A stretch of DNA of 64,000 nucleotides from Cysteiniphilum marinum (lineage in GTDB: Bacteria > Pseudomonadota > Gammaproteobacteria > Francisellales > Francisellaceae): assembly GCF_014857925.1 (NCBI RefSeq), contig NZ_JACYVZ010000013.1:1-64000 (forward strand), given 5' to 3'. The translations under genes and the position numbers were made by a program. Positions 54,998 to 64,000 of this stretch are shown here, one piece after another; position 1 is the first letter of the stretch; every line of letters begins with the position of its first letter. A model generated the notes under the pieces. The model worked only from the letters and a program-made list of their open reading frames with translations. It ran no database searches and was not told the DNA's origin.

Positions 54998-57421
54998 TTA
55001 AGATTTTTGTACACAATAGAGTTTGTATGGCGTGTTACAACTAGCTAGTTGTAAGCTGTGTTTCTCGCTATCAAACTTAGCAGCCCATGAGTTGTCAGTT
55101 GCTAGAGGGTTGGCAACATTGGCAAAATATTGTGGGCTATTTGAAGTGCCATCATTTGTCCAGTTATTACAATTGCTACTTAAGCCATAAACATCGTCAT
55201 ATACCACAAATCCACTCCAAACATAACTTTCAGTGTTTTTTGCAATAGGATTCTTTAAACCACCCAAGAAGAGTGTGTTAGGAGGAGCTACGACTTCATT
55301 ATTTAAATTTAGATAGTATGCTGTTTGATCATAATTAATATTATCTTTAACACTGCGCGAAGTATCTGGCAGCATAGCCTTGTATTCCCCATCAAGTCCA
55401 AGGGCGTTTGCTTCAAGTTGACACTTGTTATTAGCACCTTCAATGCCACCTAAATTACCACTATAGTTTTGTGTGGTTGTAAAGATAAAGTAAGCTTTTG
55501 CTTTTGTTATTGTGACAGGAAATTCAGTGCTTTCTTCACTCATATTATGAGCAGATATTTTAATTTTGGCATAAAGAGGATCATTAGCATCATAATCAGT
55601 GTTAACAATGATTTGACATGATTGATCTGCCGTTAATGTTTCTTGACAAGCTTGATTATCAATATGCAGCACATCAGCTTGATCACTGCTAAAGCTTAAG
55701 TTGTTAAGATCGCCTTTGCCGATGTTTTTAACAACAATCGTTGCTTTATTGTCAATGTTATTTAACTGAAGCTCGGTTAATACTTTGCCATCAACTGCTT
55801 GAAACTGTACTTGTCCTTTTTCTCTTTCAATGACTGAAAATACAGCACGTTGATTATTATCAAGATTGGTGTAAACAGTACCACCTTCAGCCTTAGCATA
55901 TAGAGTAAATTCATAGGTGCCTGCTTGTGTATCTGGATTAATAGTCATTATTGGCATCTCACAGCTTTGCTGAGGTGCTAATCCGGTTTCGCTTAAGGTA
56001 AGACAATTGGTTGCATTAGATAAAGAGCGATCAATATTCTCGTCACCAACTCGTTGCACTTGATAGGCTCCTTGTGTTGATGCTGTTGCTGGATACCAAT
56101 TAAAGTTACCGTTATTGGTGATCTGTGTTGATACCTCAAGGCTTTGATCTTTTATCTCAAAAGGATTGTTATCGTTAATTTCAGATAATTTAATGTTGGT
56201 ATTGGCAACGCTTACTGGAATAGTCATTGTCTCAGTTATGCCATGATCGTGTTCATACTCAATGATTAATTCACCTTGACCTTTTGCCGATGCTTGTGCA
56301 TTAAGCATAATCATGGCATCAGATAGTGGGGCAATATCTTTGACGTTTGCCATAAGATTAACATCTGAAATATCATCAGTGATGTTTATGTGATTAATTT
56401 TAATTGGGTTATTAGAGGTATTTTTTAGCGTGACTGTATTACTATTTGGTTGTGTGAAATGGATATTAGAGCGATCACTGACAAGTACACGCTTATCATA
56501 GGCTAGTACAATATTAGTTTTAGCAATATTACTGGCATCAATGTTAAGAAGATGGCCATTGTTAATATTATCTACAAGTTGTGCTTGATGAGTTTCATCT
56601 TCAAGGGCAGTTTTTAATTTTATTGGGTCAAGTTGCAAAGTGATAATGCCAGTTTCACCAGGCAAAATATTTTTCTCATCATCGACGATTTGATTATTTG
56701 CATTCAGTTGTTTTTTTGTAGCCTCATCTAACAGATCAATAAACCATTTGCTATCATCATCTTCAGCGATATTTAATACCACACGATTTATCGCGTTATC
56801 TGAAATATTTTTAAAAACAACATCAATTTGACCGTCACTATGAATGGTAATCGGTGTAACACTTGCTTTAGCTAATGATTGTGCTGTTGCGATATCTTCC
56901 TGTTTAATAAAATTGCCTTGGTAATGCAGCACTTTGTTTTCAATATTTTCAACCTCGATAATTAAGTTAAGCTCTTGATCAAGAAGTGTTTGCGAGCCGG
57001 TGTAGATGGTTTCAATATTAAGCACACAGCTGTCATTAGCAGTTAATGTCGTTTGTGTGAGCGAACCATCATCATTGGTGATAAGACAGCTTTTCTCTGA
57101 TTTATCAGCCACATATTTCAATGTAAGACCATCAATTTGTGGATCAATATGTGCACCTATTACTTTAATGTTGTCCTGTTGCGGGTCATTTAAACCTGTC
57201 ATCAGGTTATAAGTGGTTTCGGTGCTTAAACGTTGCTTATTGATGCCAATCCCTTCGGCTTTAATGCTTGAGGCAGGTGCTAATAAAGTTTCATTGTTAA
57301 GTTTAGTGCTGCCAATGATTGGCTCTGGAGAGGGTGCACCGGCTCCACCGCCACCACAGGCACTGATTAAAGAGGTGCTAATGAGTGAAGGAAGAAGTCT
57401 GATTAATGTTTTATATTGCAT
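54998..57421 (-). CDS. Modular lipoprotein (807 aa) with C-terminal DUF1554-like domain
   Basis: The lipoprotein signal ends SLISAC22 then GGGGAGAPSP. The middle repeats the Ig-like pattern of the other large lipoproteins, including STQITNNGNFNWYPATAS with Trp at 442, followed by NC-x13-C and later ACQETLTADQSC. From about residue 645 the sequence FTTTQNYSGNLGGIEGANNK, then CQLEANALGLDGEYKAML and YVWSGF ... CNNWTNDGTS matches the DUF1554 (leptospiral and bacterial surface, lectin-like) domain, with Cys residues that could form disulfides. It is probably a surface-bound binding protein. Shared DNA element with the gene at 61963 lies upstream. Confidence 0.82.
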   Translation of the reverse strand: MQYKTLIRLLPSLISTSLISACGGGGAGAPSPEPIIGSTKLNNETLLAPASSIKAEGIGINKQRLSTETTYNLMTGLNDPQQDNIKVIGAHIDPQIDGLTLKYVADKSEKSCLITNDDGSLTQTTLTANDSCVLNIETIYTGSQTLLDQELNLIIEVENIENKVLHYQGNFIKQEDIATAQSLAKASVTPITIHSDGQIDVVFKNISDNAINRVVLNIAEDDDSKWFIDLLDEATKKQLNANNQIVDDEKNILPGETGIITLQLDPIKLKTALEDETHQAQLVDNINNGHLLNIDASNIAKTNIVLAYDKRVLVSDRSNIHFTQPNSNTVTLKNTSNNPIKINHINITDDISDVNLMANVKDIAPLSDAMIMLNAQASAKGQGELIIEYEHDHGITETMTIPVSVANTNIKLSEINDNNPFEIKDQSLEVSTQITNNGNFNWYPATASTQGAYQVQRVGDENIDRSLSNATNCLTLSETGLAPQQSCEMPIMTINPDTQAGTYEFTLYAKAEGGTVYTNLDNNQRAVFSVIEREKGQVQFQAVDGKVLTELQLNNIDNKATIVVKNIGKGDLNNLSFSSDQADVLHIDNQACQETLTADQSCQIIVNTDYDANDPLYAKIKISAHNMSEESTEFPVTITKAKAYFIFTTTQNYSGNLGGIEGANNKCQLEANALGLDGEYKAMLPDTSRSVKDNINYDQTAYYLNLNNEVVAPPNTLFLGGLKNPIAKNTESYVWSGFVVYDDVYGLSSNCNNWTNDGTSNSPQYFANVANPLATDNSWAAKFDSEKHSLQLASCNTPYKLYCVQKS

Positions 57422-57494
57422 CGTAAGTTTCCTTAAAGTTAATCACGCTTAGAGATGTTGCTTATGATAAAAAGGTTTTCTGATTAAAAAAACG

Positions 57495-57530
57495 ACATGT
57501 TGCGCGCCAGATTGTGCGTAATGTGTGCAT
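57495..57530. promoter_or_regulatory. Upstream element shared by two lipoprotein genes (copy at 57421)
   Basis: ACATGTTGC, CCAG, TTGTGC and TGTGT-GCA occur in the same order as ACATGTTGC, CCAG, TTGTTGCA and TGTGT-ACA at 62062-62097, with a two-base gap. Both lie 74-135 bases before minus-strand lipoprotein starts and read in the same direction. The last part also matches the chitinase upstream element. Confidence 0.45.
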
Positions 57531-57559
57531 GACGAGCAGGGAATATTTGCCGTAACAAT

Positions 57560-57583
57560 AAAAAAGCCTGCAGTCGCAGGCTT
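57560..57583 (-). terminator. Rho-independent terminator of the RCC1 lipoprotein gene
   Basis: On the minus strand AAGCCTGC-GACT-GCAGGCTT is followed by TTTTTTATT, an eight-pair stem with a T-run, 20 bases behind the stop of the lipoprotein gene. Confidence 0.88.
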
Positions 57584-57604
57584 AAGTTGTTGTGAGATTA
57601 TGAA

Positions 57605-60600
57605 TTATCCATTATAAGGGTAAACCACTTTAGGTGTTATAATGACGGTATTAGTTAAGTTGGTACCAGTCTTATAGTTCTCGTTATTACCCCAGCAATA
57701 AGCTTTGTCTTGGCTACTGATAAAGCAGTTGTTACCAGCCAGTGATTTCACCGTTTCATCTTGAGCTAGCTGACCTTGAGCAACAGCAACCGGTACTTTG
57801 TTTTGAATTGTGTTACCGGTACCTAGGTCATAGGAAGAGTTTTCACCAAAGCAATAGGCTTTATTATCAGCAAGTAAACAGGTGCTTCTAAAGTTAGCTG
57901 AGATATCCTGCAAGGTTGCATTAGCTGGGATGGCGCCGGCTTTGACCTGTACCGGTACCGTGCGATCAGTCGTTGTATTATCACCTAATTGACCGCGTCT
58001 ATTATCTCCCCAGCAGTAAGCATGATTATCACTAGCAAGCCCACAGAAGTAGTCATATCCTGACTGGATCTTGGTATAATATGCGTCATGAGGTAAAGCA
58101 CCTTGGGCAATTGGTGATAATTTAGCAGAACCATTTTCAGCGGTGCAATATACCCAGCCATTACTGGCAAGTACACATGTTTCACTAAAGCTAACCGTTA
58201 CTTGTTTGACGGTTTCAGTTAATGGAATATCTCCTCTAGGAATAACAATGGGATGATCAATAATTTCGTCAGTAGCAATCGCAGTTGCCAATTGATTATG
58301 TCTGTTTGATCCCCAGCAATATAATTCCTCATTATCTGAGATCGCACAAAGATGGAATTGCCCGCCAACAATACTTTTGAAAGTTACCCCATTTTGTACG
58401 ACTTTAGTTGGTTGTTGAATGGAGCCATTATCGCCATTAGCCGTACCTGTTTTACCATAATCATTATCCCCCCAGCAGTAGGCTTGTCCGGTATTATCTA
58501 GCGCACAGCTTGTGTCTTCAGCAGCGATAATGGTTTCAAGTACAACATCTTGTGGCATCTGACCTAGAGATACAGCAACAGGTTTACGTTGATCACTAGA
58601 AACATTAGCTCCCAATCTGTTGCTATTCCTATCTCCCCAGCAATAGGCCTTATTATCATGTCCGATACCACACGAGCCAATATCGTTACGTGTAGTGATT
58701 TGAGATAAGGCTTTCCATGCATAACTTTGGATATTAAAGCTAATGATAGCATTGCTAATCTGCATTGTATTATTTGCGGTGATACTTAACTCATAGCTAC
58801 CAACAGCAAGTGCCTCAGTGGTAGTAACATGTACTTGGCAAGTTAGGCTTTGCAGAGTTTGTGAGAAGCTACAAGTACTACTTTCTGCACCATCGATTAG
58901 AATATCTGGCGAGCTTGAATTAATCGTGAAGCTTTGATCCGTTGAAACTTCATTAAACCAATTGTCAGGTGCATGAATGACAACGTCAAAACCTAAGCCT
59001 GCGACAACGCCTGTGATATTTTGACCATTAGCAACAAGCTCAGCAGATGCAACGCCATGGTCAATAATATTTACGGCACCAATATTAAGATCATCTTGTG
59101 CTAAATTGCTATTACTACCCATATCTAAGACTAATCCATACTCAGCTGCTGTGCTGTTATCAGATACGTTTAAACCAACATAACAATAGCTGCCACTGGC
59201 AACAGCAGATCCTGTGAAGCAGCTTGGACTCATGCTAGGATCAGTCAATTGCAAACCTGTTAGATCATCTCCTGTCAAACGATAATTCGCAATATCTGTT
59301 GATGGCAACCAAGCAACAAAGAGCTCATTGTTGACAATTTTTAAGTCATAGTGTTTGATGTCAGTTAATGGAATATTTATCGCTGACTCAGGTGTACTAA
59401 AGCTTAGCTCATTAACAAAATTAGTTTTAAAACTCATCTGTAAAGTGGTCGCCAATAACCCAGATTGAGCATCCGGTGTTAATGTTAGGTTGAAGTGGTT
59501 ACCTTCCTGTTCATTGGCATCAGCTGCTGCATTAAACGCAACATAGCAGGTTGCACCACTGGCTAATGTCATCGATTCTTGACATAAGGTCATCTCTGGA
59601 GATGAGGTTTGCCCAGATAAGGTGACACCTGTTGGTAAATTCTGCTCAAAGCTGATCATCTGTGCTTCAGTCGTGTTATTGCTAATCGGGATATAACGTA
59701 CTCCAAGCTCTGTAAAGACAACTTCTTGTGTGAACATACCATCATCAAACGTCGGATAAAGCGAGTTAGCTATACTAGGATAAAACAAGGTTGCGGCATT
59801 ATTCGCAGCAAAGCCAAAGACTTTATCCAGTGTGGAATTAACATCATTATTAGCAAGAACCTCTGCTTGATGTGCCATCATCGCCTGTTGTAGATCAGCA
59901 ACCGTTTGACCTGAAAGTAAAGGTAGACTTAGTGATTGAGATTTATTAACCGCAAGCATACTTAAGGTGTCAAGTGCTTGAAAGTCAACAATATCGCTTA
60001 GCCATTGTGGGACGCTAACACTTAAGTGTTGTAGTGCTTGATTGGTGTTGTTGGTTAAGCTGATATGTAAGCCTTCTTTATCAACAGCAATCGCATTACT
60101 GCTTAACTGTGATAGTGCATTAAGATCCACAAGCTCACTTGTGTCTGCTTCAGGATCATTAATATCGACAACCTTGATATTGAGTGTTTCTGTATCTGTA
60201 CTTGAGTCACCCCATTGAATGATCAAATTGTTAAGAAGGCTTTTATTGGCTAAATCAACTCCTGAAATATCAAGTTTGGCAACACAAGGTGAGCTGATCA
60301 GATTACCAATTTGGCAACTGTTTTCAACACTGGTATCTAATGTGTATGGCATGTCAAAGGGTAGCTTAAAGCCGTAGAGCACTTTGGCTTCAACGGGCGA
60401 AAGTACTACATAAATTGAGGCATCTTTACCTGAAACAAAAGCCTTTGGTGTGAGTGTTGCATCAACAAAAATCCCATTATCGCTGTAGTTTGGTAAAGTG
60501 ATTTCGGTATTTGTGTTGCTGTTATTAATAACTAACTTAAACGGTTGGACAACTTGGGAGATGGCAATTTCTGGATTAACTACTAGCGAGCAGCTTGCTT

Positions 60601-61963
60601 TAGGTGCGACAACATTGCCACTTAAGCATGATGAAGTTTCTAAAATGCTGATCTGGTTAGTGATGTCTTTGCCTGTCGCATCGTAAACTTTATAATCACT
60701 AGCAAGCATTGAGGGCTTAAAATTAACATCTCCAGTATTGATAAATTTAATCACACTATCATGATGATCAATAAAAACACTCAATGGATCAAGGCTTAGT
60801 GCAACATCTGTATTCATTGCTACTGTCGTGCTCAAATCATCAAGATGATAAATTGAATCAGTAACAAAGGTAACATTTGTCTCAAAGCTTGAAATACCTG
60901 TGTTACTGACTTCAGGACTGACAATGACTTTAATTTGACAGCTTGCACCTGCCGCTAGTGGCAATGTGCATAGTGAAAAGTCAGCATTTACGCCCTCTAC
61001 GACAGGTGAGAATTGTGCATCAATGCTATTGATGGCGTCACTGGTTGTATTTTTTAAAGTAATAACTTTTTCTAAGTTGCCATTAGCATTACGTGAAAAA
61101 TCATTTGAATTATTCACAGCTACTAGTGTTGCTAAACTAAAAGACGGTGTTAATTCTACTTTTTGCGCTTTTTGCGCATTGGTTTTAACGTATAAAGCGC
61201 TTGTTGCTAACGCTTGATCAAGTTCATTTTTCCATGCTTTTAATGCGGCAAGTGCTTCAGCGGAATTATCTACTTCAAACTTTAAGGTTGTTGCTTGCCC
61301 ACTTGCTAATGTTGATACACTATTTAATGGATGGATATATGCACGTACTGATTCTGGGAATAGCATTTGTGGATTTTGTAGCACTTTTTGTGAAGTGTTA
61401 ATAATATCGATAGCTGACTGCAGTCCTGGTGAGAATGAACCAACACTGGTCACTTGAATGTCTGAATGATTAAATACCGCATCATTATCAGCCTTAAAGT
61501 CGATATTGATTGGCGTTGTAACCGTGCCAGTTGTTGTTTCATAAACAAGGCTACCATGGTAACTTGCATTTTCTATGGTTGATGTAACTTCATAATGATC
61601 TTCACAATGCTCACCAACACTTAGTGCTAAACCTTCATAGCAGCCAAGATTATGCGTTAATGCATTTGCTTGTACGGTAGTTAGCTGTGGTGAAAAGTAT
61701 TTAGCAATAATCTGAGCAGGTTCAGCACTGACAGAAAGACTTGCAACCTCTGCGGTTAATTGCGTGCTATAAAGTGCTTTGTCACCGTTGATCACATTAT
61801 TTGGAGTATCCAATGTAACTGCAGCGTTGATCTTTGTTTGTGCAACAGGTGTGTTTTCTTCAGAGCTACCACCGCCGCCACCGCCACAGGCAACCAATGA
61901 GATGCTACCAAGAGATAATGCACAAAGAGTATATAGTTTGTTAAGTTGAGTGATCTTTTTCAT
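57605..61963 (-). CDS. Giant modular lipoprotein (1452 aa) with C-terminal seven-repeat RCC1 propeller
   Basis: The ATG at 61963 has GAGGAAAA upstream and opens a lipoprotein signal ending SLVAC26 then GGGGGGSSEE; a longer reading would add eleven residues. Two copies of the N-x-G-x-F-x-W type module (F415 and W885, 470 residues apart) with SC-x11-C match those in the lipoproteins at 20021, 25933 and 57421. After a bridging domain, residues about 1095-1452 contain seven RCC1-type repeats marked by AYCWGDR, AYCWGDND, LYCWGSN, VYCTAEN, AYCWGDN, AYCFGEN and AYCWGNN, enough for one seven-bladed propeller (BLIP-II fold). Each blade has a Cys pair. Probably a surface binding protein. Confidence 0.86.
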   Translation of the reverse strand: MKKITQLNKLYTLCALSLGSISLVACGGGGGGSSEENTPVAQTKINAAVTLDTPNNVINGDKALYSTQLTAEVASLSVSAEPAQIIAKYFSPQLTTVQANALTHNLGCYEGLALSVGEHCEDHYEVTSTIENASYHGSLVYETTTGTVTTPINIDFKADNDAVFNHSDIQVTSVGSFSPGLQSAIDIINTSQKVLQNPQMLFPESVRAYIHPLNSVSTLASGQATTLKFEVDNSAEALAALKAWKNELDQALATSALYVKTNAQKAQKVELTPSFSLATLVAVNNSNDFSRNANGNLEKVITLKNTTSDAINSIDAQFSPVVEGVNADFSLCTLPLAAGASCQIKVIVSPEVSNTGISSFETNVTFVTDSIYHLDDLSTTVAMNTDVALSLDPLSVFIDHHDSVIKFINTGDVNFKPSMLASDYKVYDATGKDITNQISILETSSCLSGNVVAPKASCSLVVNPEIAISQVVQPFKLVINNSNTNTEITLPNYSDNGIFVDATLTPKAFVSGKDASIYVVLSPVEAKVLYGFKLPFDMPYTLDTSVENSCQIGNLISSPCVAKLDISGVDLANKSLLNNLIIQWGDSSTDTETLNIKVVDINDPEADTSELVDLNALSQLSSNAIAVDKEGLHISLTNNTNQALQHLSVSVPQWLSDIVDFQALDTLSMLAVNKSQSLSLPLLSGQTVADLQQAMMAHQAEVLANNDVNSTLDKVFGFAANNAATLFYPSIANSLYPTFDDGMFTQEVVFTELGVRYIPISNNTTEAQMISFEQNLPTGVTLSGQTSSPEMTLCQESMTLASGATCYVAFNAAADANEQEGNHFNLTLTPDAQSGLLATTLQMSFKTNFVNELSFSTPESAINIPLTDIKHYDLKIVNNELFVAWLPSTDIANYRLTGDDLTGLQLTDPSMSPSCFTGSAVASGSYCYVGLNVSDNSTAAEYGLVLDMGSNSNLAQDDLNIGAVNIIDHGVASAELVANGQNITGVVAGLGFDVVIHAPDNWFNEVSTDQSFTINSSSPDILIDGAESSTCSFSQTLQSLTCQVHVTTTEALAVGSYELSITANNTMQISNAIISFNIQSYAWKALSQITTRNDIGSCGIGHDNKAYCWGDRNSNRLGANVSSDQRKPVAVSLGQMPQDVVLETIIAAEDTSCALDNTGQAYCWGDNDYGKTGTANGDNGSIQQPTKVVQNGVTFKSIVGGQFHLCAISDNEELYCWGSNRHNQLATAIATDEIIDHPIVIPRGDIPLTETVKQVTVSFSETCVLASNGWVYCTAENGSAKLSPIAQGALPHDAYYTKIQSGYDYFCGLASDNHAYCWGDNRRGQLGDNTTTDRTVPVQVKAGAIPANATLQDISANFRSTCLLADNKAYCFGENSSYDLGTGNTIQNKVPVAVAQGQLAQDETVKSLAGNNCFISSQDKAYCWGNNENYKTGTNLTNTVIITPKVVYPYNG

Positions 61964-62061
61964 AATGTTTTCCTCGAAGGTTGTTGAACATTGCAAGATG
62001 ACAGTTAGTGATCACCTTGTATGGTCGCATTATGAGCAGTTTGATGTGTAGGAAACAGATC

Positions 62062-62097
62062 ACATGTTGCACCAGTTGTTGCATTTTGTGTACACAG
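62062..62097. promoter_or_regulatory. Upstream element shared by two lipoprotein genes (copy at 61963)
   Basis: ACATGTTGC-ACCAGTTG-TTGC matches the order of blocks at 57495-57530. The palindrome TGTGTACACA closes it. The element lies between this lipoprotein gene and the divergent LysR gene at 62204, so that regulator may bind here. Confidence 0.4.
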
Positions 62098-62203
62098 TTC
62101 AGAGGACATAAGATAGAAGTATTAGAATCCATACTTTACTTATAGGCGGATTAAACTATGCTTGATAGCAGGTTAAATGACTGATGAATAGCGAAGGAAT
62201 GTT

Positions 62204-63175
62204 ATGTATACTGAGTTCTTTACTGATGCGCTTACCTTGTTAGATATCATTAAAATAGGTTCAATTGCTGGACTATCAGATGCTAAGGGTGAGCATCGTA
62301 CAACCATCTCACGACGGATTCAGCGCTTGGAGTTTCATCTTAAAAATATGGTGATTACGACAAAAAGTGGGCGAGTTGAATTAACGCCTTATGGATCTGA
62401 ACTGATCCCAAGATTGCAAGCGATGGTGCAGCATATGGATCGAAGTTTCTCGCAACTGGTTCAAAAGCAGGAAACACAAAAAATGCAGGTACGCTTTTTT
62501 AATAATATAGGGGTGTATTACTTTTTTATTGACGAGTGTTTGCAGTCAGTATTGGCAATAAATCCTGATATTTCAATTGAGATGATTAGTTATACTTATT
62601 ACCTAATGCTTAATTTCGGCTCAATGTCAAAATCACTGTTTGATCAATTTGATGTGATCTTTATCCATGATGCACTTATTCATTTAATTAATGATGAAGA
62701 ATGGCTCGTTAAAATGCGCTTACAAACGACACATAAGCTATATGCTAGTGAACATTATCTTAAAACACATCCAGCAATTAATGAGCCACAAGACTTAAAA
62801 AGACATATTTGTATTTATAATAACTTATTACCTACGAAATCGTGGTTGCTACAACATGACCAAAGTCAGGAAGATAAGCAAAATAAAAGAAATGAAAAAA
62901 ATGAACACGTTGTCACATTTGAGCAAAGTATAGGTTGTGATGCAGTTATTATGCAGTATAAGTTAACAAAACTAGGCTATGGAGTGAGCTTGATTCCAGA
63001 GTCGGTTGTGAAATCAGATCATCAAACACTTGTGAATATATTACCTGACTTATCGAGTAAACCATTTACAACATATCTTCTTGTAAATAGTGAATCCTAT
63101 AAAAATCCAATCATTAAAAAAGTCATTACAGCAATGATTGATACTTTAAACAATCTTGAATATTGGGGTGATTAG
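62204..63175 (+). CDS. LysR-family-like regulator, divergent from the RCC1 lipoprotein gene
   Basis: The 323-residue protein has an N-terminal helix-turn-helix in the LysR style (ALTLLDIIKIGSIAGLSDAK, then GEHRTTISRRIQRLEFHLKNMVITTKSGRVELTPYG) and a C-terminal ligand-binding-like domain (QVRFFNNIGVYYFF ...). It starts 240 bases from the 1452-residue lipoprotein gene, in the opposite direction, and is a good candidate regulator for it. An Asn/Lys/Glu-rich loop (HDQSQEDKQNKRNEKNE) interrupts the effector domain. Confidence 0.8.
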   Translation: MYTEFFTDALTLLDIIKIGSIAGLSDAKGEHRTTISRRIQRLEFHLKNMVITTKSGRVELTPYGSELIPRLQAMVQHMDRSFSQLVQKQETQKMQVRFFNNIGVYYFFIDECLQSVLAINPDISIEMISYTYYLMLNFGSMSKSLFDQFDVIFIHDALIHLINDEEWLVKMRLQTTHKLYASEHYLKTHPAINEPQDLKRHICIYNNLLPTKSWLLQHDQSQEDKQNKRNEKNEHVVTFEQSIGCDAVIMQYKLTKLGYGVSLIPESVVKSDHQTLVNILPDLSSKPFTTYLLVNSESYKNPIIKKVITAMIDTLNNLEYWGD

Positions 63176-63259
63176 GGTGCTGAATGACAGAAGTCAGTAA
63201 ATACCCACTACTTCAAACGCTAGTCGCACCATATCTGTTGTGGTGGTACCTTAAGAAAA

Positions 63260-64000
63260 TCATTGCATATTTTTAAACTGAATGTCCAATTGTGGAAAAG
63301 GAATATCGATATTATGGACTTTAAAGACTGCAAAGATCTCGTGTCTGAGGCTGTCTTCTGCTTTGCTTTGCTCAAGCTTATTAACAAAAGCCTTAAGGAT
63401 AAAGATAAGTGCTGAGTCGCCAAAGTCATTAAATTTCACCGATGGTTTAGGATCATCAAAGACATACTGATTATTCTTAGCAACTTGTAATAGGATATTT
63501 TTCACTACTTCAGGGTCACTGTTATAACCAACACCAATACTAATGCTAGCGCGACTTAAAGGATTAATGGTTTCATTGCTTAATTTATCATTGATCAGAA
63601 TACTATTTGGAATGACTAAGGTGTTTTTATCAAATGTTTCGATAATGGTTGTGCGAATATTAATATGTTTAACAAATCCTAAGTCATTACCAGAATGCAC
63701 CATATCGCCAACCTTAATAGGGCGCTCAATCAGCAGAATAAACCCTGAGAAAAAGTTTTTGATTACATCTTGTAGTGCAAAACCAATACCAATCGATAAA
63801 CCACTGATGATAAAAGTTAATGCATGTGTGCTAACCCCCATGGCGTAAATAAGAATAACAATCGCAAAAATAAATACCAGATAGTTAAGACACTTATCAA
63901 GCGCATATTTTGTACCAGTTTCTATGGTTAAATAATGAATAATCAGGCGTTGAATCATCCATTTAATAATCAATAAAGCCACGTAGCAAATGAGAAAAAT
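63260..64000 (-). CDS. MscS-family mechanosensitive channel, 5' end cut by window edge
   Basis: The frame is open to the edge of the window, so the N terminus lies outside. The visible part has membrane helices, then the pore-helix segment with Gly/Ala-rich pattern (SGLSIGIGFALQDVIKNFFSGFILLIERPIKVGD), the beta domain (IRTTIIETFDKNTLVIPNSILINDKLSNET) and a C-terminal part (VGYNSDPEVVKNILLQVAKN). The IERPIKVGD and VIPNS motifs are strong MscS signatures. It opens under membrane tension to release solutes. Whether it is of the short or the long (KefA/MscK) class cannot be told here. Confidence 0.92.
   Translation of the reverse strand: MFLICYVALLIIKWMIQRLIIHYLTIETGTKYALDKCLNYLVFIFAIVILIYAMGVSTHALTFIISGLSIGIGFALQDVIKNFFSGFILLIERPIKVGDMVHSGNDLGFVKHINIRTTIIETFDKNTLVIPNSILINDKLSNETINPLSRASISIGVGYNSDPEVVKNILLQVAKNNQYVFDDPKPSVKFNDFGDSALIFILKAFVNKLEQSKAEDSLRHEIFAVFKVHNIDIPFPQLDIQFKNMQ

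Overview
This window is an AT-rich chromosomal segment of a gammaproteobacterium. The lineage call rests on one lineage-informative signal: a tmRNA whose encoded tag ends ANDAAFAARKAA, resembling the unusual Francisella-type tags. General gene content (hutHUIG, fbpABC, BarA-type kinase, TrhO, class II ribonucleotide reductase part) fits. I infer a relative of Francisella or Fastidiosibacteraceae (Thiotrichales); no rRNA is present to confirm it. No tRNA, CRISPR array or prophage was seen.

Layout. 1-3750 is a mobile, decayed edge: a truncated IS3-family transposase, a frameshifted cysteine-protease-like pseudogene, a 45-residue exported peptide, a GNAT-like acetyltransferase and an ISKra4-like transposase lying next to the 3' end of ssrA. 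3749-9333 holds ssrA, a BT1/FBT-type transporter, yebC-ruvC-ruvA (no ruvB), an exported protein with two HxS/T motifs (2H phosphoesterase-like) and tag. 9362-13172 is an fbpABC iron transporter with a Fur-like box on its promoter. 13176-18853 is a histidine-utilisation operon (hutG-hutU-hutH-hutI plus a small membrane protein), preceded by a LuxR-type regulator.

19888-29013 holds two very large lipoproteins (1918 and 1026 aa), each preceded by the same 18-bp palindromic element. 29176-34816 contains an NrdJb-like ribonucleotide reductase part, and a TonB-dependent receptor plus TonB-like gene under a cobalamin riboswitch: a B12 theme. 35088-46806 is mostly housekeeping: dxs, a Bcr/CflA-type exporter with a divergent LysR gene, trhO, an aldehyde dehydrogenase, a BarA-type hybrid kinase, an aminotransferase and a nitroreductase. 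A paralogue of the small exported peptide lies at 46952.

47153-61963 is a second surface or secreted-protein region: a GH18 chitinase lipoprotein, a patatin-like protein with a Cys-rich tail, a secreted protein, and two more large lipoproteins ending in a DUF1554-like domain and a seven-repeat RCC1 propeller. A LysR gene and a truncated MscS channel close the window.

The most interesting material is the set of four large modular lipoproteins. They share CGGGG-type lipid anchors, a recurring N-x-G-x-[FV]-x-[WF] / C-x11-C module placed at a near-constant position (residues 415-452) and repeating every ~460 residues, different C-terminal propeller or binding domains, and shared upstream DNA elements. 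A multi-copy intergenic hairpin repeat is scattered at 30375, 31602, 34822 and 40483.
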